NCBI RefSeq assembly: GCF_041320595.1
Contig: NZ_CP166625.1
Location: 496,001-560,000 of the forward strand
Source: Pleomorphomonas sp. PLEO
Lineage (GTDB): Bacteria > Pseudomonadota > Alphaproteobacteria > Rhizobiales > Pleomorphomonadaceae
Length of the DNA: 64,000 bases
Direction: 5' to 3'
Shown here: positions 1-8,916 of the stretch, piece by piece
Numbering within the stretch: the first letter of the stretch is position 1
Layout: every line of letters begins with the position of its first letter
Made by a program: the position numbers and the translations under genes
Notes under the pieces: model-generated
Database searches by the model: none
Told to the model about the DNA's origin: nothing
Seen by the model: the letters and a program-made list of their open reading frames with translations, nothing else

Positions 1-2
1 GT

Positions 3-113
3 CTTGATCGCACCGAGACGATCATGGAGGGCGGCCATCGCTGCGACTTCCGCTATCGCCTCGAAAAGGCGGGGGGACCGGCCCCCGTCACTGGAAAAGG
101 TGAATCGGAGTGA
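3..113 (+). CDS. 3' fragment, probable L-2-amino-thiazoline-4-carboxylate hydrolase family protein
   Basis: Only the last 36 codons are inside the window; the frame is open at the left edge and stops at TGA 111-113. The tail reads LDRTETIMEGGHRCDFRYRL, and the pattern RTxTxxxGxxxCDFR(Y/F) recalls the C-terminus of the ATC hydrolase family, which opens a thiazoline ring in cysteine synthesis from DL-ATC in pseudomonads and has many uncharacterised relatives. The remaining 15 residues are a Gly/Pro-rich tail without recognisable features. This is a family guess from a very short stretch; the other forward frames here are less protein-like. It probably ends an unrelated transcription unit upstream of the LacI gene. 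Confidence 0.45.
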   Translation, partial: LDRTETIMEGGHRCDFRYRLEKAGGPAPVTGKGESE

Positions 114-337
114 TTTGCATCAAGGCGTTTACCTCGAAAACGACCGTTTGGTGAAATTGCCACCATCCGCCGCTGCTGGTCTTGCATCTGCCGGCCAAAT
201 CGGTTGATGAAAGAGCTGTCAGAAACGAAAGTTACAAAAATGTCTGGTCACAAAGGCCCTTGCCGGCCTTTGCCGGCATTGTTTTTTGGCTTTGGATCGC
301 CCGACCGATGTCACACGGGCGGCGCGGAAAGAGTTCG

Positions 338-1474
338 ATGAAAGTCGGGGTTCGCGATATCGCCAGGGAAGCGGGCGTTGCCGTCAGCACCGTGTCGCAT
401 GTCCTCAATGGAACCGCCTCGATCAGCCGCGAGGTGCGCGACCGCGTGCTGGCCGTCGCCCGCGAGCTTGGCTATCTCGACCAACGGCGGGCCAAGGCGA
501 CCATCGCGACCATGGAGCGCGTGGTGGTGGCCTTCGACAGTGGGTTCATGATGTCGGGGGATGCTGCCTTCCGCAACCGAGCTCTTTACCAAGGCTTTGA
601 GAAGGAATGCGAGCGCCGGTCGCTGAAGATCGCCACATCCGTTTCCGACGGTAATGGCATCGACGTTCATGACATTGAAAAGATCGCCAGAGCCGAAAAG
701 GCCAGTGGTGTCGTCGTGATGAGCAGCAGTGGTAGGCTCGACCTCAGCGAACTCGTCAAGACCGGTCTGTCGCTGGTCATTATGAATGGTGAGGAACAAT
801 TGCGCCGAGCCGACGCCGTGGTGCCAGCCAATGCTTTTGCTGCCAGCATGGCGGTGCGGCATCTCGTCGCGGCGGGACATAACCGCATGCTGGTGCTGGG
901 CACGGCCGGCCGCGACCATCTGACAATCCGGCGCGCCGGATTCGTCGAAACGATCGATATTCTGGGCCTCACCGCGGCGGAGGCAATTATCGCAGGTGAA
1001 GATGGAGTTGAGGCAGGCGAGGCGGCGGTTGCGTCGCGACTCCGTGAATCTATTGGCCTCGATGGTGCGACGGCTATTTTCTGCCTCTCCGACCCGTTGG
1101 CCGAGGGCGCGTTAAAGGCGCTATTGGCAGCCGGCCTCAAGGTACCGGACGACGTGTCGGTGATCGGCTGCGACGGCATCCGGGAGATGCGGCCCACCGA
1201 TCTGGCAACGATCAATGTCGGCTATGAACACCTCGCCAAGTCGGCCCTGGCGATTATGGAATCGCGGCTGATGATTCCAAAGCCGGTGCGGTCCTGCATC
1301 CTGGTGGAGTTTGGCGCCGAATTGATCACCGGCGCCACCGTCGGGCCGCCGCCTGGCCAGCTTCTGTCAGATCGGGGTGGCGGCGCGGCGCGGACGCGCG
1401 GCAGAAGATATCGTCGTGGCAGCATCGGCGGGGGAGGGCCGCATGCGCGTCTCGTTTCTGATCGATTCCACTGA
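338..1474 (+). CDS. LacI family transcriptional regulator
   Basis: A DNA-binding regulator of about 378 residues. The N-terminus holds the LacI helix-turn-helix (residues about 3-30: VGVRDIAREAGVAVSTVSHV, then LNG and SREVRDRVL). It is followed by a hinge and a periplasmic-binding-protein-like effector domain. ATG 338 is chosen because the family begins directly before the helix; ATG 308 and an earlier ATG in frame are possible. The last 50 or so residues after the usual family end are Arg/Gly-rich and overlap the next gene by 32 bases, so the two are probably translationally coupled. LacI members normally control sugar uptake or catabolism; here the only adjacent gene is a beta-propeller protein, so the effector cannot be deduced. 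I see no clear palindromic operator in 114-337. Confidence 0.9.
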   Translation: MKVGVRDIAREAGVAVSTVSHVLNGTASISREVRDRVLAVARELGYLDQRRAKATIATMERVVVAFDSGFMMSGDAAFRNRALYQGFEKECERRSLKIATSVSDGNGIDVHDIEKIARAEKASGVVVMSSSGRLDLSELVKTGLSLVIMNGEEQLRRADAVVPANAFAASMAVRHLVAAGHNRMLVLGTAGRDHLTIRRAGFVETIDILGLTAAEAIIAGEDGVEAGEAAVASRLRESIGLDGATAIFCLSDPLAEGALKALLAAGLKVPDDVSVIGCDGIREMRPTDLATINVGYEHLAKSALAIMESRLMIPKPVRSCILVEFGAELITGATVGPPPGQLLSDRGGGAARTRGRRYRRGSIGGGGPHARLVSDRFH

Positions 1475-2930
1475 TTTCCGGCGCTGGCAAGCTAAGGCTA
1501 TCGCCGACGTTCTGACTGCCTCGGGTGCCAGTGGCGCGATTGCCATGGTGGCCGGCCCCCCGCCGGCTGGCCTTCTCGATCTTTGCCTTGCCTTCGAGGC
1601 CCTCGCCTTCCGGCGACCGCGCAGTGGACCGCTTGACCGGTTGTCGCTCTCCGCACTCAACCTGCCAATCGGCACCGCGGATGCTGATATCGTCATAGAT
1701 CTGGCGGCCTCGGCGGAGACCACCGGCGACCGACTGCTGATTACCGTGGGTGGATTCGGCGTTGCCGCCGGCGCCGCGAACGCCATCATGGCCGGTGAGG
1801 AACCGTTCATTGATCTGATCGCCGTCGTGAATGGTGAACAACGCCTGGCCGGCCGTTGGCACGTCGCTGTCGAGGACCGGCGGCAGCTCGGCTCAGGCAT
1901 GACGATCGCCGCCGGTCGAGCCATCGAGATGTTGACGTTGGCCGCCGGTCGGCTGGCAGCTGGCGCCACGCTCGGTAGCCTGACGTTGCCGCGCGTCGAA
2001 GCCGAGCCATCGCCGCACCGACGTGGTCAGCCGGCACTCTTCGCCGCGGCTGCCTTCGCGCGCTCTCTTGCCGCCCGCCTTGAGCGTCTCGTGCGCACGC
2101 CACCCAACTGGGCGGTGGCTTGGAGAACCGATGAAACGGGCGACGGCGCGCTACCGGCAATTGCCGGTCGCCGTTGGCGACGGCTAAGCGACGATGGAGG
2201 ACGCTTTTACGCCGACCCTTTCGTGGTGCGCTACGGCGGCCGAACCGTTCTTTTCGTAGAAGAATTTCCCTTTGCCACCGAAAAGGGCCTCATCTCGGCG
2301 GTCGAGCTTGGAGCCAATGGCCCTGTAGGTACGCCTCGGCCGGTGATCGAGACGGACTGCCATCTGTCCTATCCTTTCGTCTTCGAAGAAGACGGGGCTC
2401 TTTACATGATTCCGGAGAGTTCCGGCCGCCGCAAGGTCGAACTGTGGCGCGCCGTCAATTTCCCTGACCATTGGGAAAGGGCGGCGGTACTGATCGACGA
2501 CATCGATCTCGGCGATGCCACGCTTTTCCGAGCAGATGGCCGCTGTTATCTTTTTGGCACTGTGCGTCCGCACTGGGGCTCAAGCTGGGACGGCCTGGCC
2601 ATATTTGCTGCCGAGCACCTGACCGGGCAGTGGGCCCCCCTGTTCTCCGGGCCGGCCAAAGTGGACGTCTCCTCGGCAAGACCGGCCGGCCGGATGTTCT
2701 CATTGGGAACCAGCGTCGTTCGTCCCTTCCAGGATAGCGTCGGCGGCTATGGTGCCGGCCTCGGCTTTGCCCGCGTCGACCGGCTCGACGCCGGCGGCTA
2801 TGCCGAAACGAAGCTGATGGCGCTGCGGCCAGCGCCACCCCTCTCAGGTCTTCACACCTATAATCGGGGTGGCGGGTTCGAGGTAATCGACGTCATATCC
2901 GACGGCGATGCGGCCATCGTCACGCCGTAA
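1443..2930 (+). CDS. GINT1-like beta-propeller protein (glucosamine inositolphosphorylceramide transferase family, N-terminal domain type)
   Basis: About 495 residues. The first 90 or so (MRVSFLIDST...) look like a degenerate formyltransferase-type Rossmann region. Residues about 240-480 carry repeated propeller blades: YADPFVV, GRTVLFVEEF, LSYPFVFEEDGALYMIPE, GDATLFRADGRCYLF and WDGLAIF. This pattern, with repeated Y/F-P-F and acidic DG turns, is that of GH43-like propellers assigned to the GINT1 N-terminal family in bacteria; its activity is unproven. The start ATG 1443 follows a strong GGGGGAGGG ribosome site; GTG 1377 is an alternative. It overlaps the LacI reading frame by 32 bases, so both are likely made from one message. 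No signal peptide is visible. A role in glycan or glycolipid modification is inference from family membership only. Confidence 0.7.
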   Translation: MRVSFLIDSTDFRRWQAKAIADVLTASGASGAIAMVAGPPPAGLLDLCLAFEALAFRRPRSGPLDRLSLSALNLPIGTADADIVIDLAASAETTGDRLLITVGGFGVAAGAANAIMAGEEPFIDLIAVVNGEQRLAGRWHVAVEDRRQLGSGMTIAAGRAIEMLTLAAGRLAAGATLGSLTLPRVEAEPSPHRRGQPALFAAAAFARSLAARLERLVRTPPNWAVAWRTDETGDGALPAIAGRRWRRLSDDGGRFYADPFVVRYGGRTVLFVEEFPFATEKGLISAVELGANGPVGTPRPVIETDCHLSYPFVFEEDGALYMIPESSGRRKVELWRAVNFPDHWERAAVLIDDIDLGDATLFRADGRCYLFGTVRPHWGSSWDGLAIFAAEHLTGQWAPLFSGPAKVDVSSARPAGRMFSLGTSVVRPFQDSVGGYGAGLGFARVDRLDAGGYAETKLMALRPAPPLSGLHTYNRGGGFEVIDVISDGDAAIVTP

Positions 2931-2946
2931 AATCAGCCGCCAGCCA

Positions 2947-3306
2947 TCACCAGCGGTGGTGGCGTGGACCGCAATCCATGACCTGCACGCGCTGATAGCG
3001 GACGACACGACCCCAGGGATCGACAATCGGTCTATCGACCCAACGCGGCCGGCACATCGGCGGGGGTGGTCCCCAGCCACGTCCCGGAGGTCCCCATGCA
3101 GGCGCGCCCCAGGCCGGTCCGGGGGGCGGGGGCGGCGGGCCCCAACCCCAGCGCGGGGGCGGAGGCGGCATGCGCGGACCGTCGTTATAGCCAAAGTAGA
3201 AGCCGTCGGCTGCCGCGTTCGATGCGCTACCGGCCAGGCCGGCTGCGGCGATCAGTGCCACCGCGAGAGAGGCGGCAAGGGTAGTGAGAAGACGCCTGTG
3301 AAGCAT
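2947..3306 (-). CDS. secreted proline/tryptophan/glycine-rich small protein
   Basis: A 119-residue protein. Residues 1-33 form a clear Sec signal peptide: Arg at 4-5, then a hydrophobic stretch LAVALIAAAGLAG, and a cleavage site near NAAA-DG. The mature part opens FYFGYNDG, then runs through about 45 residues made almost only of Pro, Gly, Trp and Ala (PPPPPRWGWG type repeats). It ends with two cysteines (PMCRPR and VMDCGPR) that could form a disulfide, and a basic HHRW tail. Function is unknown; such proteins occur in rhizobial envelopes. It lies convergent to the GINT1-like gene (16 bases apart) and divergent from xerC. The signal peptide and codon-consistent frame argue that it is real. Confidence 0.7.
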   Translation of the reverse strand: MLHRRLLTTLAASLAVALIAAAGLAGSASNAAADGFYFGYNDGPRMPPPPPRWGWGPPPPPPGPAWGAPAWGPPGRGWGPPPPMCRPRWVDRPIVDPWGRVVRYQRVQVMDCGPRHHRW

Positions 3307-3462
3307 GACGCGGCCCTCCTTGGAGCGCGAACCCGCCGATTTTTCCGCCGTCGGGCTATCATGAGGACCTTTCTACACTCAGTCCCTTGAACCGACCCTG
3401 AGGTCGGCGTTCATCGGCCATTCAGCTTTTCGGCCGACAGTTCGAGCCGAAAGCATGGACCG

Positions 3463-4407
3463 ATGACAGAAGCCGCTCCTCTCATCATCATGGCGCCCGA
3501 CCTCGCCGCCGCCGTCACTGAGTGGCGGCGCGGACTGGCCGACCTTCGACGTCTCAGTCCACGGACCGACGAGGCGTACGGCCGTGACGTGGATGACTTC
3601 GTCCGCTTTCTGACCGGCCACCTCGGCGCGCCACCAACCATTGCCGACCTCAGCCGGCTTTCGCCAGCCGACTATCGCGCCTTTCTCGCTCGCAGGCGAC
3701 GCGATGGCCTCGCGGCGCCAAGCCTTGCTCGCAGCCTCTCAGGCATCCGCTCGCTGATTCGCTTCCTTGAAAAGCGAGGGGAGACGACCAGCGCCGCTGT
3801 CGCCGCCGTCGGGGCGCCGAAGGCACCACGCCGCCTGCCAAGGCCGCTTGGCATCGCCGATGCCCTATCGGTCGTAGCCGACGCCGGCACTCTCGCTGAG
3901 GAGCCCTGGGTCGCTGCCCGAGACAGCGCGGTGCTGGCTCTGCTCTATGGCGCCGGTCTGCGCATTTCCGAGGCTCTGGCGCTGACTGCCGCCGAGGCGC
4001 CATCCGAGGCAGGCGGAGCCCTGCGTGTTACCGGCAAGGGCGGCAAGACGCGTCTTGTGCCAGTGTTGCCGGCGGTCGGGCGCGCAGTCGCCGCCTATGT
4101 TCGGCTGGCGCCTTTCCGCCTTGCGCCGGACGAGCCCCTGTTCCGTGGTGTAAAGGGCGGACCGCTGTCGCCCCGCATCATCCAGCTTGCCCTTCAGCGG
4201 CTACGTGGCGCACTTGGTCTCCCCGAGACGGCGACGCCGCACGCGCTTCGACATTCCTTCGCTACACATCTTCTGGGCTCCGGCGGCGACCTCCGCACCA
4301 TTCAGGAGCTCCTTGGCCATGCCAATCTGTCGACGACCCAGGTTTATACATCTGTCGATGCTGAACGGCTGGTGGCCGCCTGGAAGGGGGCGCATCCGCG
4401 CGCCTGA
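3463..4407 (+). CDS. xerC: tyrosine recombinase XerC
   Basis: A 314-residue site-specific recombinase that with XerD resolves chromosome dimers at dif. The N-terminal SAM-like core-binding domain (about 15-110) is followed by the catalytic domain with the full active-site set: R167 (GAGLRISEAL), K192 (VTGKGGKTR), H260 and R263 (HALRHSF), H286 (LLGHANLSTT) and the nucleophile Y295 (QVYTSVD). Length fits chromosomal XerC/XerD rather than phage integrases, and no attachment site or phage gene is nearby. The ATG start at 3463 gives the usual short N-terminal leader. It stands alone, divergent from the secreted Pro-rich gene across 156 bases. Confidence 0.95.
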   Translation: MTEAAPLIIMAPDLAAAVTEWRRGLADLRRLSPRTDEAYGRDVDDFVRFLTGHLGAPPTIADLSRLSPADYRAFLARRRRDGLAAPSLARSLSGIRSLIRFLEKRGETTSAAVAAVGAPKAPRRLPRPLGIADALSVVADAGTLAEEPWVAARDSAVLALLYGAGLRISEALALTAAEAPSEAGGALRVTGKGGKTRLVPVLPAVGRAVAAYVRLAPFRLAPDEPLFRGVKGGPLSPRIIQLALQRLRGALGLPETATPHALRHSFATHLLGSGGDLRTIQELLGHANLSTTQVYTSVDAERLVAAWKGAHPRA

Positions 4408-4506
4408 GACCGTGATCGTTTCGTCAGCTGGCTTTCCTCGCTCTGCCGAATGGCTTAAGGCTTGCCGCCTCACCAATCTGCCGGGAGCCCTCCGGGCCGC
4501 TGCCTC

Positions 4507-5427
4507 TTGAAAACCTCTTCCGCTCCCTCAGCCAGTCCGCTCTGGATCGGCTATGGATTTGCTGCCCTAGGCGCCGTGCTCTTTGCCGCCAAAGGTATCC
4601 TTATCAAGCTCGCCTTCGCCGAGGGCGTGGATACGGTGACGCTGCTCGCTCTCCGGATGGGCCTTTCCGTGCCCATCTACGTCGCCGTCGGCTTCATCGC
4701 CTATACCCGAAAGCGCCAAATAGCGGTTCCAATGCCTGCCTATATCAAGGCGCTGCTGATCGGGATGATCGGCTATTGGTTCTCGTCCTATGCGGACTTC
4801 AAGGGCCTCGAAACCCTGACACCGCAATTCGAACGCCTGATTCTTTTCACGTATCCGCTGTTCGTATTGCTGCTCGGCGCGGTCTTGTTCCGCGTGCCGT
4901 TGCGCTGGAAGCCGATCACAGCCTTCGGCATCGCCTATCTTGGTCTCGCCGTCGTTTTTCTTGCCGATTTTGAGACAAGCGGTGGCGATATCGTCGTCGG
5001 CACCCTCTGGGTGCTGGCCGCTGCCGTCTCCTTTGCGCTCTACCAACTGCTCGCTGGCGGCAGCATCGCCATCCTGGGGGCGCCGCTTTTCACCTCCGTC
5101 GCGATGACTGGCGCGGCGGCGGTGGTGCTTTTGATGTTTCTGGCGACCCACCCGCTGTCGGCGCTCTTGGTGTCCGGGCGAGCCTTTGCGCTCGCGGTGA
5201 CGCTGGCCATCGGCGCGACGGTGCTGCCGAGCTTCCTGATGAGCGCGGCGCTGTCGCGCATTTCGGCCGCCGCCAACTCCACAATTGGCACGCTATCGCC
5301 AGTGGTGACGCTGTTTCTCGCCGTACTGATCCTCGGCGAACCGTTGCGCAGCGTCGACCTCCTCGGTACGGCGCTGGTGGTTGGCGGCGTCGGTCTGTTC
5401 ACGGTGGTCGACCGGCGCCGTCGCTGA
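4507..5427 (+). CDS. EamA/DMT family transporter
   Basis: An inner-membrane permease of about 306 residues with some ten hydrophobic helices arranged as two EamA repeats: the first begins WIGYGFAALGAVLFAAKGIL, the second around the GTLWVLAAAVSFALYQLL helix. The second repeat ends in the family signature SPVVTLFLAVLILGEPL. It belongs to the drug/metabolite transporter superfamily; the substrate cannot be told. No ATG is available before the first helix: TTG 4507 places the start ten codons before it, while TTG 4462 would add 15 residues of unconvincing sequence. The stop is 4 bases from the convergent lpd stop, so the two genes share almost no intergenic DNA. Confidence 0.85.
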   Translation: MKTSSAPSASPLWIGYGFAALGAVLFAAKGILIKLAFAEGVDTVTLLALRMGLSVPIYVAVGFIAYTRKRQIAVPMPAYIKALLIGMIGYWFSSYADFKGLETLTPQFERLILFTYPLFVLLLGAVLFRVPLRWKPITAFGIAYLGLAVVFLADFETSGGDIVVGTLWVLAAAVSFALYQLLAGGSIAILGAPLFTSVAMTGAAAVVLLMFLATHPLSALLVSGRAFALAVTLAIGATVLPSFLMSAALSRISAAANSTIGTLSPVVTLFLAVLILGEPLRSVDLLGTALVVGGVGLFTVVDRRRR

Positions 5428-5431
5428 TCCT

Positions 5432-6820
5432 TCAGGCGTGGATCGCCCGCTTGTCGACGGCCAGCGCCGCTTCTTTCATCGCTTCCGACAATGTCGGATG
5501 GGCGTGGCAGGTCCGAGCGAGATCTTCGGCCGAACCGGAGAACTCCATCAGCACCGCCGCCTCGGCGATCGCCTCGCCAGCGCCCGGCCCAATGATATGG
5601 ACACCGAGAACCCGATCGGTATCGGCATGTGCCAGTATCTTGACGAAGCCATCGGTCTTCAGAATCGACTTGGCGCGGCCATTGGCAAGGAAGCTGAACT
5701 TGCCGACCTTGTAGGGTACCCCGGCGGCCTTCAGGTCTTCCTCAGTCCGGCCGATGGCGGCGACTTCCGGAGAGGTGTAGACCACCGCCGGAATGACATC
5801 GTAATTGACGTGCCCCGCCTTGCCGGCCAAGAGCTCGGCGACCGCGATGCCTTCGTCCTCAGCCTTATGGGCAAGCATCGGCCCGGCAATCACGTCGCCG
5901 ATAGCGTAGATGCCCGGCACGTTCGTGGCGTAATGGCCATCGATCTCGACGCGCCCCTTTGCGTCCAGCTTCACGCCGATCTCAGTGAGACCAAGACCTT
6001 CGGTAAAGGGTTTGCGGCCAACTGCGACCAGCACCACGTCGGCGGTAACCGTTTCGGTCTCGCCGCCGGCTGCTGGCTCAAAGCTCACCGTGCCGCCGTC
6101 GACACCGGTCACCTTACGCCCGAGTTTGAAAGCGAAGCCCTGACGCTCAAGCAGCCTCTGAAAAGCCTTGGCAACCTCACCATCGATCCCCGGAAGGATG
6201 CGGTCGAGATATTCGATGACCGTGACGCGAGCCCCCAGACGCTGCCACACCGAGCCGAGCTCCAGGCCAATGACGCCGGCACCGATCACCACCAGATGCT
6301 CGGGTACCTTTTCGAGCGACAGCGCACCGGTCGAGGATACCACGGTCTTCTCATCGACGGTGATGCCGGGCAGGCCTGCCACATCAGAGCCGGTGGCAAT
6401 CAGAATGCTCCTCGTCTCGATGACCGTCGTCTCGCCGCCTTCGGCGGTAACCTCCACCTTGCCGGTCGCGACGATGCGGCCGGTGCCGCGATGGACGGTG
6501 ATCTTATTCTTCTTGAACAGGAAATCGATGCCCTGGACATTGCCCCGCACGGTGGCGTCCTTGTGGCCCATCATCGCCGGAAGATCGAGTTCGGGTGCCC
6601 CGACCTTCACACCGAGCTTGGCGAACACGTGGCCGGCCTCATGAAACATCTCGGAGGCGTACAAGAGCGCCTTGGAGGGAATGCAGCCAACGTTGAGGCA
6701 GGTGCCGCCGTGGCTCGCCCGTTTCTCAACCACGGCGACGTTCATGCCGAGTTGGGCGGCGCGAATGGCTGCCACATAGCCGCCGGGACCGGTACCGATG
6801 ACAACGAGATCGAAGGACAT
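5432..6820 (-). CDS. lpdA: dihydrolipoyl dehydrogenase (E3)
   Basis: A 462-residue flavoprotein that reoxidises the dihydrolipoyl group of the 2-oxoglutarate dehydrogenase complex (and perhaps others) using NAD+. The FAD-binding GTGPGGY motif at residues 9-15 is followed by the redox-active disulfide [13 protein letters not shown] (C41/C46). The NAD-binding motif [13 protein letters not shown] lies mid-protein, and the C-terminal dimer interface has the catalytic dyad in HPTLSE (H441, E446). It is the last gene of the TCA block on this strand, separated from sucB only by a LysE-type exporter. This placement suggests it is the E3 dedicated to 2-oxoglutarate dehydrogenase. Confidence 0.96.
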   Translation of the reverse strand: MSFDLVVIGTGPGGYVAAIRAAQLGMNVAVVEKRASHGGTCLNVGCIPSKALLYASEMFHEAGHVFAKLGVKVGAPELDLPAMMGHKDATVRGNVQGIDFLFKKNKITVHRGTGRIVATGKVEVTAEGGETTVIETRSILIATGSDVAGLPGITVDEKTVVSSTGALSLEKVPEHLVVIGAGVIGLELGSVWQRLGARVTVIEYLDRILPGIDGEVAKAFQRLLERQGFAFKLGRKVTGVDGGTVSFEPAAGGETETVTADVVLVAVGRKPFTEGLGLTEIGVKLDAKGRVEIDGHYATNVPGIYAIGDVIAGPMLAHKAEDEGIAVAELLAGKAGHVNYDVIPAVVYTSPEVAAIGRTEEDLKAAGVPYKVGKFSFLANGRAKSILKTDGFVKILAHADTDRVLGVHIIGPGAGEAIAEAAVLMEFSGSAEDLARTCHAHPTLSEAMKEAALAVDKRAIHA

Positions 6821-6872
6821 GGAAGCACTCCTTTGAGGCTGCGGCGGCCTGTATTCAGTTACGCGCCATCAA

Positions 6873-7508
6873 TCACTCGGCCCGCGACAGGGCCAGACGG
6901 ACGCCAAAAGCGATAAAGACGGCACCGGTCACGCGGTTGATCCAAAGGCCGGCGCGCGCAAAGGCGCTCCTCACCTTGGGCATGGTCAAGAAACAGGAAA
7001 CGGCAGAGAACCAGAGAATCAGGCAGGTGGCCATCACCAGCCCATAGGCCCCCTTCACCAACGCCGGTGTTTCGTGGCTGACCAGCGCCGAGAACAGGGA
7101 CAGGAAAAACAATATCGGCTTGGGATTGAGGGCATTGGTCACGAAGCCCAGCCCAAAGGCACGGGCGTCGCTCATCGGCGCGATCACCTCGTTGGTGCCG
7201 GCCTCGGGCAATGTCGGGGCCGGTGCCCTGAGTGCCATCACCCCCATGTAGGTCAGATAGGCGGCGCCTGCCCACTTGACCACGGAGAACAGCAGCAGGG
7301 ACTGCGAAACGATCAGCCCCAACCCCAGGATCGTATAGGTCAGGTGAAACAACAGAGACGTACCGACACCGAAGGCGGTCAGAATGCCGGCTCGCCTCCC
7401 GTGCATGAGGCTTTGCCGCATCACCATGGCAGTGTCTGCTCCGGGCGCCACGATGGCAAAGGAGAAGACCGCCATGAGGCTGGCAAGTTCCCCGAGATAA
7501 GGAGACAT
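6873..7508 (-). CDS. LysE/RhtB family amino-acid exporter
   Basis: A 211-residue membrane protein with about six hydrophobic helices. The N-terminus has the family motif AxxxPGADTAMVMRQSLMHG with GxxxGxG following (GILTAFGVGTS), and the middle holds the conserved FVTNALNPKPILFFLSLF segment. Members export amino acids such as lysine, homoserine or threonine; the substrate here is unknown. It sits inside the TCA block between sucB (117 bases upstream, with a GC-rich hairpin between) and lpdA (52 bases downstream). It may be transcribed with them or be an insertion into the operon. Confidence 0.88.
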   Translation of the reverse strand: MSPYLGELASLMAVFSFAIVAPGADTAMVMRQSLMHGRRAGILTAFGVGTSLLFHLTYTILGLGLIVSQSLLLFSVVKWAGAAYLTYMGVMALRAPAPTLPEAGTNEVIAPMSDARAFGLGFVTNALNPKPILFFLSLFSALVSHETPALVKGAYGLVMATCLILWFSAVSCFLTMPKVRSAFARAGLWINRVTGAVFIAFGVRLALSRAE

Positions 7509-7574
7509 CGGCTTCCTTTCGATGACCGCGAACGCACTCTTCGGAAGGCCACGATAGTGGTGGCTGACAGACCG

Positions 7575-7597
7575 CCTCCCTCCGCCTGGGAGGGAGG
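7575..7597. repeat. perfect GC-rich hairpin between sucB and the LysE gene
   Basis: CCTCCCTCC (7575-7583), loop GCCTG, GGAGGGAGG (7589-7597): a perfect 9-bp stem. Neither strand has a following T run, so it is not a classic terminator, though it may slow transcription or protect the sucB message 3' end. A similar CCTCCTC/GAGGAGG hairpin is at 59353-59371, so it may be one copy of a dispersed palindromic element. Confidence 0.55.
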
Positions 7598-7625
7598 GTC
7601 GGTCAAGTGTACCCCGCTGCGGGAG

Positions 7626-8855
7626 CTAGAGATCGAGAACGAGCCGCTGCGGCTCCTCGAGATTCTCCTTGACCCGGACGAGGAAGGTTACCGCCTCCTT
7701 GCCGTCGATGACGCGGTGATCGTAGGACAGCGCCAGATACATCATCGGCCGGATCTCAATCTTGCCGCCGACGACCATCGGCCGCTCCTGGATCTTGTGC
7801 ATGCCGAGAATACCCGACTGCGGCGCGTTGAGGATCGGGGTCGACATCAGCGAGCCATAGACGCCACCGTTGGAGATGGTGAAGGTGCCACCCTGCATCT
7901 CTTCGATGCGCAGGAGGCCATCGCGGGCGCGCTTGCCATATTCGCCGATCTTCTTCTCGATGCCGGCGATGGAAAGCTGGTCAGCGTCACGCACCACCGG
8001 TACGACGAGGCCCTTGTCCGTGCCGACGGCGACACCGACGTGGTAGTAGTTCTTGTAGACAAGATCCTCGCCGTCGATCTCGGCGTTGACCGCCGGGATT
8101 TCCTTCAGCGCCTGCACCACGGCCTTCACAAAGAAGCCCATGAAGCCGAGCTTGACGCCGTGCTTCTTCTCGAAAAGGTCCTTGTAGGATGACCGCAGCG
8201 CCATCACGCCGGTCATGTCCACCTCATTGAAGGTGGTGAGCATGGCAGCGGCGTTCTGCGCTTCCTTGAGGCGACGGGCGATGGTCTGGCGCAGCTTGCT
8301 CATCCGGACCCGCTCTTCGCGGCTGGCGTCAGCGGCGCCAACCGGAGCGCGGGGCGCCGACGGAGCGGCGGGCGCTGGAGCGGCGGTGCGAATGGCAGCA
8401 GCGGCCGCCAGCACGTCTTCCTTCAACACCTGGCCGCGTTTACCGGAACCGCTCTCCACGCTCGTACCGGTTTCGGCCATGACGCGGGCGGCGGCCGGTG
8501 ACGGCGGCACCGGTGCGACTGCCTTGACCGGCTCGGCCGCCTTGGCAGGAGCAGCGGATTCCGCTGCCTTTGCCGGCTTGACCGGTTCGGCCGCCTTCGA
8601 CGGCTGGGCGGCCTCGGACGCGGCGCCAAGCGAACCCAGCAGGGCACCGACGCCGACGGTCTCGCCAGCTTCGACCAAAATTTCGGAAAGCGTGCCGTCG
8701 GCCGACGCCGGCACCTCGATGGTCACCTTGTCGGTCTCAAGCTCGACCAGAGGCTCGTCGGCCTTAACGGCATCGCCAATTTTCTTGAACCAGCGGCCGA
8801 TGGTCGCCTCTGTCACCGATTCGCCGAGCGTCGGGACGCGGATCTCGTTGCCCAT
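7626..8855 (-). CDS. sucB: dihydrolipoyllysine-residue succinyltransferase, E2 of 2-oxoglutarate dehydrogenase
   Basis: A 409-residue E2 subunit. Residues 1-76 form one lipoyl domain with the lipoylated lysine in [11 protein letters not shown] (K43). An Ala/Pro/Lys-rich linker (about 80-125) follows. Next comes a peripheral-subunit-binding domain ([11 protein letters not shown] ... GQVLKEDV, about 128-165), which docks E3. The catalytic domain ends in [12 protein letters not shown], with H380 and D384 as active-site residues. It transfers succinyl from lipoamide to CoA. It lies 61 bases downstream of sucA in the same direction. The DHRVIDG end and single lipoyl domain fit the succinyl rather than acetyl enzyme. 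Confidence 0.96.
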   Translation of the reverse strand: MGNEIRVPTLGESVTEATIGRWFKKIGDAVKADEPLVELETDKVTIEVPASADGTLSEILVEAGETVGVGALLGSLGAASEAAQPSKAAEPVKPAKAAESAAPAKAAEPVKAVAPVPPSPAAARVMAETGTSVESGSGKRGQVLKEDVLAAAAAIRTAAPAPAAPSAPRAPVGAADASREERVRMSKLRQTIARRLKEAQNAAAMLTTFNEVDMTGVMALRSSYKDLFEKKHGVKLGFMGFFVKAVVQALKEIPAVNAEIDGEDLVYKNYYHVGVAVGTDKGLVVPVVRDADQLSIAGIEKKIGEYGKRARDGLLRIEEMQGGTFTISNGGVYGSLMSTPILNAPQSGILGMHKIQERPMVVGGKIEIRPMMYLALSYDHRVIDGKEAVTFLVRVKENLEEPQRLVLDL

Positions 8856-8916
8856 TTGAGCTTCTCTCCAGATGCGAAGGGGATGGAGGCGGCCGGATGG
8901 CCGCCTCGAAAGCCGG

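Noticed and set aside
4-207. 67-residue forward frame at the left edge
   Set aside because: Its sequence has no family pattern; another forward frame here matches the tail of the ATC-hydrolase family better.
3463-4407. Integrase of a mobile element
   Set aside because: The length and full active site fit XerC, and there are no phage genes, tRNA or repeats nearby.
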